DNA of 16,210 bases, taken from NCBI GenBank assembly GCA_934572355.1, contig CAKTKV010000013.1, forward strand, positions 1 to 16,210. The letters run 5' to 3'. Below the pieces are notes generated by a model. The model worked only from the letters and a program-made list of their open reading frames with translations. It was not told the DNA's origin and searched no databases. The translations under genes and the position numbers were made by a program. Below, in pieces: positions 7,359 to 13,708 of the stretch; within the stretch, counting starts at the first letter, position 1, and each line of letters opens with the position of its first letter. This DNA comes from an uncultured Oscillospiraceae bacterium (lineage in GTDB: Bacteria > Bacillota > Clostridia > Oscillospirales > Oscillospiraceae).

Positions 7359-8357
7359 CTATATCCCTCTCTTCAGTTTTCTTATGTCCTGCCCGACGAA
7401 GGGGAGCGCGATGAACTCGCCCGCTATGCGTGAGCATATCTGCGGCGTGTATTTTTTTGCCAGCTCCTCCTCTGAGCAGTTTGTACTGATTATCATTTTC
7501 CGCCCGTTCACAAGGCGGGTGTTTATAAGGGTATAAAGCGCGCTGAGCGACATGGGGGTTATCATCTCCGTGCCGAGATCGTCAAGGATCATCAGGTCGC
7601 AGCTCTCCATGCGCCGCACACGCAGCGCGGCGGCCTCGCCGTCCTCGGTATCGCGCCCGAACTTCGCGCGCTCATAGCTCTCGAGCGCGGCGGACGCGCT
7701 GTCATAGCAGACCGAGAAGCCTTTTTCTGCGACGACGCGGGCGATGCAGGCTGAGAGGTAGGTCTTTCCCAAACCCGTGCCGCCTTGGAACAGCAGGTTC
7801 GAGGAGACATTTGGAAAGCTCTCGGCGTACTTGCGGCAGCGCTCGAACACCAGCGTCATGACCTCGCGCGGCGCGGCCTGCACAGTGGGGTCAAAGGACT
7901 CCGGGTAGAGACGCAGGTCGAACTTTTCAAAGCTCTCGTCACCGTTCTGCATAAGCGTGCCGAGTTCTTTTGTAAGCTCACGGTTATAGAGACGCTCAAG
8001 GCAGGAGCAGACGCCGCCTTCGTAAATGCCGGTGTCCCGGCACTTGGGGCAGGAGTAGATCACGTCGAGGTATTCAGGCTCATGCCCAAGTTCGTTCAGA
8101 AGCTCGGCGCGGCACATCTGGAGCGTGAGGTTCTCATCCCGCAGCGCGGCGGTCTTACGCTTGAGCGCGGGATCGCGCGCTATCGTGAGGCGGACAAGCT
8201 CTGTCATCTGCGCGCGCATCTCGCCGTCGATGCGCTGTATCTCCGGGCAGCGGCGATAGACCTCGTCCCTCCGGCGCTGCTGCTCGGAGAGGTTGCGCTG
8301 CTTTATGTTTTCAAGCTCCGCTCTGGCCTTGGCCAGAAGCTTCCCGTCATAGCGCAT
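7359..8357 (-). CDS. dnaI: DnaI/DnaC-type replicative helicase loader (AAA+ ATPase)
   Basis: This 332-residue AAA+ ATPase is predicted to load the replicative helicase at origins and restarted forks. An N-terminal helical region (1-95) is followed by a Cys cluster at C103, C106, C117 and C119, matching the zinc-binding element of DnaI. The Walker A motif GGTGLGKT is at 192-199, Walker B LMILDDLG at 255-262, sensor I STN at 291-293 and a candidate arginine finger at Arg310 (CSRIAG). It lies 16 nt downstream of a DnaD-domain gene, the same pairing as dnaB-dnaI of Bacillus subtilis, which supports the helicase-loader role over IstB-type transposase helpers. There is no transposase nearby. Length is close to B. 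subtilis DnaI (about 310 residues). Confidence 0.92.
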   Translation of the reverse strand: MRYDGKLLAKARAELENIKQRNLSEQQRRRDEVYRRCPEIQRIDGEMRAQMTELVRLTIARDPALKRKTAALRDENLTLQMCRAELLNELGHEPEYLDVIYSCPKCRDTGIYEGGVCSCLERLYNRELTKELGTLMQNGDESFEKFDLRLYPESFDPTVQAAPREVMTLVFERCRKYAESFPNVSSNLLFQGGTGLGKTYLSACIARVVAEKGFSVCYDSASAALESYERAKFGRDTEDGEAAALRVRRMESCDLMILDDLGTEMITPMSLSALYTLINTRLVNGRKMIISTNCSEEELAKKYTPQICSRIAGEFIALPFVGQDIRKLKRGI

Positions 8358-8373
8358 GTGCGTTTACCTGCCT

Positions 8374-9330
8374 TTACATTTTGTCGAGCGCCGCGCGCAG
8401 CCGGTCAAGGTCGATGGGCTTGTCCTGCTTCGCAGCGGGCTTTGCCGCCGATGCGGGCTTGCGGCGCGGGTCGTTTGCTTTGATCTCTGCCACGGTGTGC
8501 AGCTTCTTCTCGTGCCAAGTCTGGAGAATTTTGTTCATATAGCCCCACTTGAGGGCACCCGTGTTTGTGACGGTGCGGTCGTAGGCCAGCTCTATCGCGT
8601 CAAGCGAAAAGCCCATGTCGAGCCATGAGTTTATGAAGCGCTGCTCCGACGGGGTAAGCGCGCGCCCGCGGATGCCGAGGGCTTCGCTTATCTTGCCTAT
8701 ATCGCCGCGGCGCAGCTGGCTTTTCTGTATATATTCCTCCGCCTGCTCGAGCGTGAATATCTCCATATGTACCCATGCGTAGGCTTCCTTTTCGATAAAG
8801 CGCATCGAGGGACGCCGTCCCTCGCCGCTCGGCGAACAGGAGATGGAGACGCAGTAATTGAGCAGCTCGAGCACGACCTCGGGCGGCAGGGCGAGGTAAT
8901 CGTATATGCCGAAGAGCCGCTTGAGGTCGGAGCTGCTGAGCACGTGCCCAAGCACCTTCTGCGCCTCGGCGATTATCGCGGCGAAGGCGTCGTCCTCCTT
9001 GCTGCGGCGGACGATGTCCTCCGCGCGGTACTCGGGAAGCTCCTCCGCGGGCGGGAGCTTTGTTTCCTGCTGACGCTCCTCACGCGGCGGCTCCGCGGGC
9101 GCGGCAGGAGAAGAGAGGGGAGCTGTGCCGATGAGCCCCATGCGCAGGAGCTTTTCATGCGCGGCTTCAATTTCGCCCATCGTGCGGCAAAGCTCGCGCG
9201 CCGCGCCCTCAAGGTTGCCGCCCGTGCGCTGCAGGTATATGTACAGCAGGGCAACGTCCCCATCGTGCGCGGCGATGAGCCTGTCCGCCGACGCCTGAGA
9301 TATGAGATTTTCCGGTGCGCTCTGCTGCAT
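8374..9330 (-). CDS. DnaD-domain replication initiation protein (DnaB/DnaD-like)
   Basis: This 318-residue protein has the primosome DnaD/DnaB layout. An N-terminal winged-helix-like region (about 1-70) is followed by a Pro/Glu-rich linker (71-110), a helical domain (about 115-205) and a second DnaD-type domain (about 212-283). The second domain ends in YMNKILQTW at 264-272, the YxxxIxxxW signature of DnaD domains. A basic, low-complexity tail follows. Such proteins remodel or bind DNA with DnaA and recruit the DnaI helicase loader, and here the DnaI gene is directly downstream. The ATG at 9330 has AAGAGGAC 8 nt upstream and a strong promoter 40 bp away. By synteny it corresponds to B. subtilis DnaB (helicase co-loader); by architecture either the DnaB or DnaD name could apply. 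Confidence 0.88.
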   Translation of the reverse strand: MQQSAPENLISQASADRLIAAHDGDVALLYIYLQRTGGNLEGAARELCRTMGEIEAAHEKLLRMGLIGTAPLSSPAAPAEPPREERQQETKLPPAEELPEYRAEDIVRRSKEDDAFAAIIAEAQKVLGHVLSSSDLKRLFGIYDYLALPPEVVLELLNYCVSISCSPSGEGRRPSMRFIEKEAYAWVHMEIFTLEQAEEYIQKSQLRRGDIGKISEALGIRGRALTPSEQRFINSWLDMGFSLDAIELAYDRTVTNTGALKWGYMNKILQTWHEKKLHTVAEIKANDPRRKPASAAKPAAKQDKPIDLDRLRAALDKM

Positions 9331-9371
9331 AGTCTGAAGTCCTCTTAGAAAATAATTTACGGTGCGGCCAT

Positions 9372-9400
9372 ATTATAACATTAAAATTATCTTGTCGCAA
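9372..9400 (-). promoter_or_regulatory. Promoter of the dnaB-like/dnaI/DUF2804 operon
   Basis: On the minus strand TTGCGA (9395-9400) and a perfect TATAAT (9372-9377) are 17 nt apart. The predicted transcript starts near 9365, giving a leader of about 35 nt. Its -35 box overlaps that of the divergent plus-strand promoter by three bases. Confidence 0.7.
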
Positions 9401-9421
9401 TAGGGGGCTGTGTGCTATAAT
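9392..9421 (+). promoter_or_regulatory. Promoter of the U32-family gene
   Basis: TTGTCG (9392-9397), an 18-nt spacer and a perfect TATAAT (9416-9421). Transcription should start near 9428, which excludes an upstream in-frame ATG at 9426 as the translation start. Confidence 0.65.
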
Positions 9422-9466
9422 TACCATGTATCTTAATGCGGTTATATTGAGATACGTCAGAATCAT

Positions 9467-9474
9467 AAGAGGAG
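9467..9474 (+). promoter_or_regulatory. Ribosome binding site that fixes the U32 gene start
   Basis: AAGAGGAG lies 8 nt upstream of the ATG at 9483. The encoded N-terminus from there, MIELLSPAGS, is the standard beginning of U32 proteins, so the start is 9483 and not 9426. Confidence 0.85.
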
Positions 9475-9482
9475 CGCAGAGA

Positions 9483-11567
9483 ATGATAGAGCTTCTTTCA
9501 CCCGCGGGTTCGCCGGAGGCCGTTATCGCCGCCGTGCAGAACGGTGCGGACGCTATATATATGGGGCTTGGCAACTTCAATGCCCGCCGCGGCGCGAAGA
9601 ACTTCACGGATGAGGAGTTCGAACGCTCGATGCGCTATTGCCGCATCCGCGGCTGCAAGGTATATGTCACGCTCAATACTTTGGTCAATGACCGCGAGAT
9701 CACGCAGGCCGTGGAGAGTGCGCGCCTTGCGTCCGAGCTCGGCGCGGACGGGATCATCATTCAGGATCTCGGCCTTGCCTATGCGATACGTCAGGCGCTG
9801 CCGGATATCCCGCTGCATGCCAGCACACAGATGAGCATCCATAACCTCGCCGGGGTCGAGGCCGCGGCGGAGATGGGCATGACGCGCGCCGTGCTCGCGC
9901 GCGAGCTGAGCTTTGAGCAGATAAAGTTCATCACGCAGCATGCGTCTATCGAGACTGAGGTCTTCGTCCATGGCGCGCTCTGCTTCTGCCAGTCCGGCCA
10001 GTGCTACATGTCAGCGCTCATTGGCCGCCGCAGCGGCAACCGCGGCATGTGCGCCCAGCCCTGCCGTATGCAGTACAGCCTCGGCGGGCGCATGGACGAT
10101 TATCCCATGTCCCTCAAGGATAACTGCCTTGTCGACAGGCTGCGCGAGCTGGAGGACGCGGGCGTCGCCTGCCTTAAGATAGAGGGCAGGATGAAGCGCC
10201 CGGAATACACCGCGATAGTCACGAAGATATATTCCAAGGCGCTCAAGGAGCAGCGCCAGCCCTCGGCCGAAGAGATGGAGACGCTTGAAAAGGCCTTCTC
10301 CCGTCAGGGCTTCACCCAGGGCTACTTCAACGGCGATAAAAAGGACATGTTCGGCCGCCGCGAGGAACCGGATAAGGACACTGAAAAGCTCTTCACCCTC
10401 GCCCGCAAGGGCTATTCCGAGGGCGAGCTGCGCCGCGTCCCCGTGCATTTCTATACCGTGGCCGAAAAGGGGATGCCGGTCAAGGCCATCGCCTTTGACG
10501 ATGACGGCAACCGCGCCGCGGCTATGGGCGGCGTGCCCGAGAAGGCGCGCGGGCAGGGGCTCACTGCCACGTATATCACCGAGCAGATGTTCAAGACCGG
10601 CGGCACACCTTATAACTGCGTCGAGAACCGGGCGCAGGCCGATCCCGGGCTGTACCTGCCGGCGTCGGAGATAAACGACCTGCGCCGCAGGCTCGTGTCG
10701 GAGCTGTCGGAGCAGCGCGCAAAGCCGCCGCGCCGCCGCGTCGGGAAGCTGCCGGAGAAGCCGAAGGGCAAGCTGCCGACAGGCGACCCCGCGATGATAT
10801 TCCAGGTGCTGACGGAGGAGCAGCTCTCACCGGAGCTTGCCGCGCTCAAACCCAAGTACTTATATGTTCCCCTCACGCTCATGACGGAAAAGTTAGACCT
10901 GCTCCGTCCTTTTACCGAGCAGGGGACCATACCCGTCGCGGTGCTGCCGCGCGTCATTGCCGACAACGAGGCCGCCGCGGTGTACGATATGCTCAGCCGC
11001 ATGTTCGATCAGGGCGTGAATGAAGCGCTTGTCGGGAACCTCGGCCACGCGATGCTCGCGAAGAAGGCCGGGATGAAGCTGCGCGGGGACTTCGGACTCA
11101 ACACCTTCAACTCCCTTTCAATGGAAGTCATCCGTCAGGCGGGCTTCATTTCCGCCACAGCGTCGTTCGAGCTGCGCCTGTCACAGATCAGGGACATGAT
11201 AAAGCCGCTCGATACAGAGCTTATCATATACGGCCGCATCCCGCTCATGGTGTCCGACCAGTGCATCATCCGCCACAGCGCGGGGCGCTGCAACTGCCAG
11301 ACCCCGGGGCAGATGGCCGACCGCATGGGTTCGGTGTTCCCGGTAGTGAAGGAGTTCGGCTGCCGCAACGTTATCTATAATGCGCATAAGCTCTACCTTG
11401 CGGATAAGGCGGAGGACGTCTACGCCGCGGGCGCATGGGGGCTGCGCATGATGTTCACGACCGAGGGCATGAGAGAGTGCGTCGAGGTCGCAAAGGGTTA
11501 TATGGGTCTGTCGGATTATAAGCCGAATGTACTCACCAGAGGACTGTATTACAGAGGCGTAGACTAA
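9483..11567 (+). CDS. U32-family 'peptidase' with DUF3656-type insert, probable RNA hydroxylation enzyme (RlhA/TrhP-like)
   Basis: This is a 694-residue U32 protein. The N-terminal TIM-barrel-like domain begins MIELLSPAGSPEA and runs to about 300. The U32 signature is in EVFVHGALC through QCYMSALIG and NRGMCAQPCR (159-195), with Cys167, 169, 174, 190, 194 and 230 as candidate iron-sulfur ligands. The middle (about 320-440) fits the DUF3656 insert. A C-terminal domain repeats the barrel edge motif (ELIIYGRIPLMVS) and carries a second Cys set (CIIRHSAGRCNC). Although named peptidases, long members of the family include E. coli RlhA (23S rRNA C2501 hydroxylation, 653 residues), and TrhP hydroxylates tRNA U34 using prephenate-derived chemistry. 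This makes an RNA hydroxylation role the best inference; which RNA cannot be told. It is transcribed away from the dnaB-like operon. Confidence 0.9.
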   Translation: MIELLSPAGSPEAVIAAVQNGADAIYMGLGNFNARRGAKNFTDEEFERSMRYCRIRGCKVYVTLNTLVNDREITQAVESARLASELGADGIIIQDLGLAYAIRQALPDIPLHASTQMSIHNLAGVEAAAEMGMTRAVLARELSFEQIKFITQHASIETEVFVHGALCFCQSGQCYMSALIGRRSGNRGMCAQPCRMQYSLGGRMDDYPMSLKDNCLVDRLRELEDAGVACLKIEGRMKRPEYTAIVTKIYSKALKEQRQPSAEEMETLEKAFSRQGFTQGYFNGDKKDMFGRREEPDKDTEKLFTLARKGYSEGELRRVPVHFYTVAEKGMPVKAIAFDDDGNRAAAMGGVPEKARGQGLTATYITEQMFKTGGTPYNCVENRAQADPGLYLPASEINDLRRRLVSELSEQRAKPPRRRVGKLPEKPKGKLPTGDPAMIFQVLTEEQLSPELAALKPKYLYVPLTLMTEKLDLLRPFTEQGTIPVAVLPRVIADNEAAAVYDMLSRMFDQGVNEALVGNLGHAMLAKKAGMKLRGDFGLNTFNSLSMEVIRQAGFISATASFELRLSQIRDMIKPLDTELIIYGRIPLMVSDQCIIRHSAGRCNCQTPGQMADRMGSVFPVVKEFGCRNVIYNAHKLYLADKAEDVYAAGAWGLRMMFTTEGMRECVEVAKGYMGLSDYKPNVLTRGLYYRGVD

Positions 11568-11757
11568 TCAACAAAGTCCAAGGACTTTGTTGAGAAAGCT
11601 TGCACTCCGTTCGCGCCTCGCAGGCTCGACACTCACTTCGCGAGAAGTATTTTTGCCGAGGTACATGCCCCCGGCAAAAATGTATATGAATTATTTTTTC
11701 GCCTTGCGAGGCGAAAAAACTCTGCGAGGCAGAGGTGAATTTTCAGCACAGCGAAAA
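11568..11757. repeat. Intergenic array of consecutive hairpins
   Basis: The 216-bp gap between the U32 and maf genes holds back-to-back inverted repeats. They are: TCAACAAAGTCC 11568-11579 with 11582-11593 (perfect 12 bp, 2-nt spacer); GCCT/AGGC 11615-11625; ACTTC-GCGA-GAAGT 11635-11648; ATTTTTGCCG 11649-11658 with 11672-11681 (perfect 10 bp); TTTTTTCGCCT 11694-11704 with 11709-11719 (perfect 11 bp, loop TGCG); CTCTGC/GCAGAG 11720-11734; and TTTTC/GAAAA 11740-11757. The octamer TGCGAGGC occurs at 11705 and 11723, and inverted at 11615. The long stems have T runs on the 5' arm and A runs on the 3' arm, the reverse of an intrinsic terminator. No convincing promoter or protein gene was seen. It is probably a dispersed intergenic (REP/MITE-like) element or a structured RNA segment. 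Confidence 0.75.
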
Positions 11758-11783
11758 CTTTTAGATACCAGAGGAAAAAGAAA

Positions 11784-12356
11784 ATGAGCATTATTCTCGC
11801 ATCCGGCTCTCCGAGGCGCAAGGAGCTTCTGGAGATGCTGGGCGTAAAGGACATGAAGATCATCCCCGCAAAGGGGGAGGAGGTCGCGCCCGCGGGACTC
11901 ACCCCGGGTGAGCTCGTGATGGCGCTCGCAGCGCACAAGGGGCGCGAGGTCGCCGGGCACTGCGCGGCGGGAGACGTTTTGATCGCCGCGGACACTATCG
12001 TCTGGCACCACGGCAAGGTGTTCGGAAAGCCGCACTCAGAGCAGCAGGCCGCCGAAATGCTCCGTGAGCTCTCCGGCGAGACGCACGAGGTGTATACCGG
12101 CGTGTGCGTCATAAAGGACGGGCAGGAGACGCTTGAATATGAAATGAGCCGTGTCCGCTTCCGCGAGCTTTCAGAGCGGGAGATAGCGGCGTACATAGCC
12201 ACCGGGGAGCCGATGGACAAGGCCGGCGCTTACGGCGCGCAGGGCAAGGCCGCGCTCTTCGTTGAGGGCATAGAGGGCGACTTTTTCAACGTCATGGGTC
12301 TGCCGCTGTGCAGGCTCGGTAAAATGCTCAACAGGCAGGGAGTTGGACTTCTTTGA
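11784..12356 (+). CDS. maf: Maf family nucleoside triphosphate pyrophosphatase
   Basis: This 190-residue protein hydrolyses non-canonical or pyrimidine nucleoside triphosphates to the monophosphate and pyrophosphate; in Bacillus, Maf has also been linked to septum formation. Signature residues are present: ILASGSPRR (4-12), AADT with Asp70, GKP with Lys82, SGETHEVYTG (97-106) and the GEPMDKAGAYGAQGK block (141-155) with Gln153. This pattern fits the dTTP/UTP-type YhdE branch. GAGG lies 9 nt before the ATG. The stop codon overlaps the TTG start of mreC (TTGA), so the two are translationally coupled, as is common for maf next to mre genes. No promoter is evident just upstream, so transcription may come from further back or from within the hairpin region. 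Confidence 0.93.
   Translation: MSIILASGSPRRKELLEMLGVKDMKIIPAKGEEVAPAGLTPGELVMALAAHKGREVAGHCAAGDVLIAADTIVWHHGKVFGKPHSEQQAAEMLRELSGETHEVYTGVCVIKDGQETLEYEMSRVRFRELSEREIAAYIATGEPMDKAGAYGAQGKAALFVEGIEGDFFNVMGLPLCRLGKMLNRQGVGLL
12337..12342 (+). promoter_or_regulatory. Ribosome binding site for the TTG start of mreC
   Basis: AGGGAG inside the end of maf lies 10 nt upstream of TTG at 12353. It supports a TTG start overlapping the maf stop codon, because no upstream ATG gives a full-length product. Confidence 0.6.
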
Positions 12357-13195
12357 AAGAATACCTGAAGAAAAACGGAATACGTGTCGGCATCATCGTC
12401 GGCGCGGTCGTGCTGATAATCGCGCTCGGCGCCGCGGCGCGCGGCGGCAAGATAAGCTTTATGCAGAACGTGTCGGGCATCGTGAAGGCGCCTATGCAGA
12501 AGGTTCTGAGCTCCGCCGTCAACTGGTTCGACAGCCTGTACGGCTACCTGTACGATTATGACTCGCTCATGGCGGAGAACGAATCGCTCCGCTCCCAGCT
12601 TGCGGATGCGCAGAAGTCCGCGCGTGACGGCATCGCCGCCTCCGAGGAGAACACACGCCTGCGCAAGCTCCTTGAGCTGCGCGAGAAGCACACGGATTAT
12701 GAGATGGAATCGGCCAAGGTCGTGCTCTGGTCGTCGTCGAACTGGTCGTCCTCCTTCACGATAAGCAAGGGTGAGAACAGCGGCATCGAGATAGGCGACC
12801 CTGTCATAACCGAGTACGGCGCGGTCGTCGGACAGATCACCGAGCTTGGCACAAACTGGGCGACGGTCAGCACGCTTATCGACGTTGACATGAGCGTCGG
12901 CGCGTTCGTCGGCACGGCGGGCAGCTCCGGCATGGTCGTCGGTGAATACTCATTCATGAAGAACAAGACCGCTAAGCTCACCTTCCTTGCCGACGGCGCG
13001 CAGATATTCGTCGGGGACGATGTCCTGACCTCGGGCTCCGGCGGCGCGTTCCCCTCCGGGCTTGTGATCGGCACGCTCACAGCTGTACAGACCGAGGCCG
13101 GCGGACAGATAGAATACGGCATAGTTGAGCCGCAGTGCGATCTGGACTCGCTTGTGCAGGTGTTCATTATCAAGAGCTTTGAAGTGGTGGAATAA
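12353..13195 (+). CDS. mreC: Rod-shape-determining protein MreC
   Basis: This 280-residue bitopic protein of the elongasome has a short cytoplasmic start, one membrane helix (about 12-29), an extracytoplasmic coiled coil (about 66-115, including YDYDSLMAENESLRSQL and ENTRLRKLL) and the C-terminal beta-rich MreC core (about 118-275) with SKGENSGIEIGDPV, then LTSGSGGAFPSGLVIG near the end. It links cytoplasmic MreB filaments to PBP2 and activates wall elongation. Translation starts at TTG, overlapping the maf stop. mreD follows after 3 nt. mreB, normally the gene just upstream of mreC, is absent here and its place is taken by maf and the hairpin region. Confidence 0.95.
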   Translation: MKEYLKKNGIRVGIIVGAVVLIIALGAAARGGKISFMQNVSGIVKAPMQKVLSSAVNWFDSLYGYLYDYDSLMAENESLRSQLADAQKSARDGIAASEENTRLRKLLELREKHTDYEMESAKVVLWSSSNWSSSFTISKGENSGIEIGDPVITEYGAVVGQITELGTNWATVSTLIDVDMSVGAFVGTAGSSGMVVGEYSFMKNKTAKLTFLADGAQIFVGDDVLTSGSGGAFPSGLVIGTLTAVQTEAGGQIEYGIVEPQCDLDSLVQVFIIKSFEVVE

Positions 13196-13198
13196 GAG

Positions 13199-13693
13199 TT
13201 GAAGGATCTTTTTGAAAAGATAAATATACACCGCGTGCTGAGATACGCGCTGTTCATGCTCCTGACGCTGATGGCGCAGAACATGATCCTCAGCCATTTC
13301 AGGCTGTTCGGCTCGTGCCCGATGGTGCTGCCGGCGGTCGCTGTGGCGGTCGGCATGTTCGAGGGCGCGACGCTCGGCCCTCTGTTTTCGCTCATCATGG
13401 GCATATTCGCGGATATGTCCTTTGTGGAGCATACGATTTTCTTCGCGCTGGTTTTGCCCGCGCTGTCGTTCGCGGCGGCGTTCGTGTCCCAGTTCTTTAT
13501 AAACCGGCGCTTCTTTGCCTTTATGGGTATCACGCTTGCGGCGCTGTTCATCACGGCGGCACTCCAGATGCTCAAGACCTTGGCGGGCGACACATGGAGC
13601 GGGGCGATGCTCTCGACGGTCATTGTCCAGACGCTCTGGTCGCTGCCGTTTTCGGCGGCGGCGTATTTCCCGCCGGCAAAGTGGATCAAGTAA
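13199..13693 (+). CDS. mreD: Rod-shape-determining protein MreD
   Basis: This 164-residue, strongly hydrophobic protein has about six membrane segments (roughly 14-32, 41-57, 59-73, 78-98, 104-124 and 135-157). The spacing and the GPLFSLIMGIFADM stretch (60-73) match MreD, the integral membrane partner of MreC in the elongasome. It is assigned as much from its place between mreC and a class B PBP as from its sequence, since MreD is poorly conserved. The start is TTG at 13199, three bases after the mreC stop. A weak GGTGG (13186-13190) is the only Shine-Dalgarno-like site, so it probably relies on coupling to mreC translation. The nearest downstream ATG would remove the first membrane helix. 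Confidence 0.88.
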   Translation: MKDLFEKINIHRVLRYALFMLLTLMAQNMILSHFRLFGSCPMVLPAVAVAVGMFEGATLGPLFSLIMGIFADMSFVEHTIFFALVLPALSFAAAFVSQFFINRRFFAFMGITLAALFITAALQMLKTLAGDTWSGAMLSTVIVQTLWSLPFSAAAYFPPAKWIK

Positions 13694-13708
13694 GGGAAAG
13701 GACTTGCA

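Noticed and set aside
7359..8357. IstB-type transposition helper as an alternative identity for the DnaI-like ATPase
   Set aside because: No transposase or element ends nearby. The Cys cluster before the AAA+ domain and the adjacent DnaD-domain gene favour a helicase loader.
9426..9482. Upstream in-frame ATG that would extend the U32 protein by 19 residues
   Set aside because: It lies 5 nt after the -10 box, before or at the expected transcription start, and has no ribosome binding site. ATG 9483 has AAGAGGAG and the standard U32 N-terminus.
11568..11593. Perfect 12-bp hairpin just after the U32 stop as an intrinsic terminator
   Set aside because: It is followed by GAAAGC instead of a T run. 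It may stabilise the RNA end or be part of the repeat element, but I cannot support calling it a terminator.
11587..11787. Possible 66-codon small protein across the hairpin array
   Set aside because: No ribosome binding site, basic low-information sequence, and every part of it is accounted for by inverted repeats; it also overlaps the maf start.
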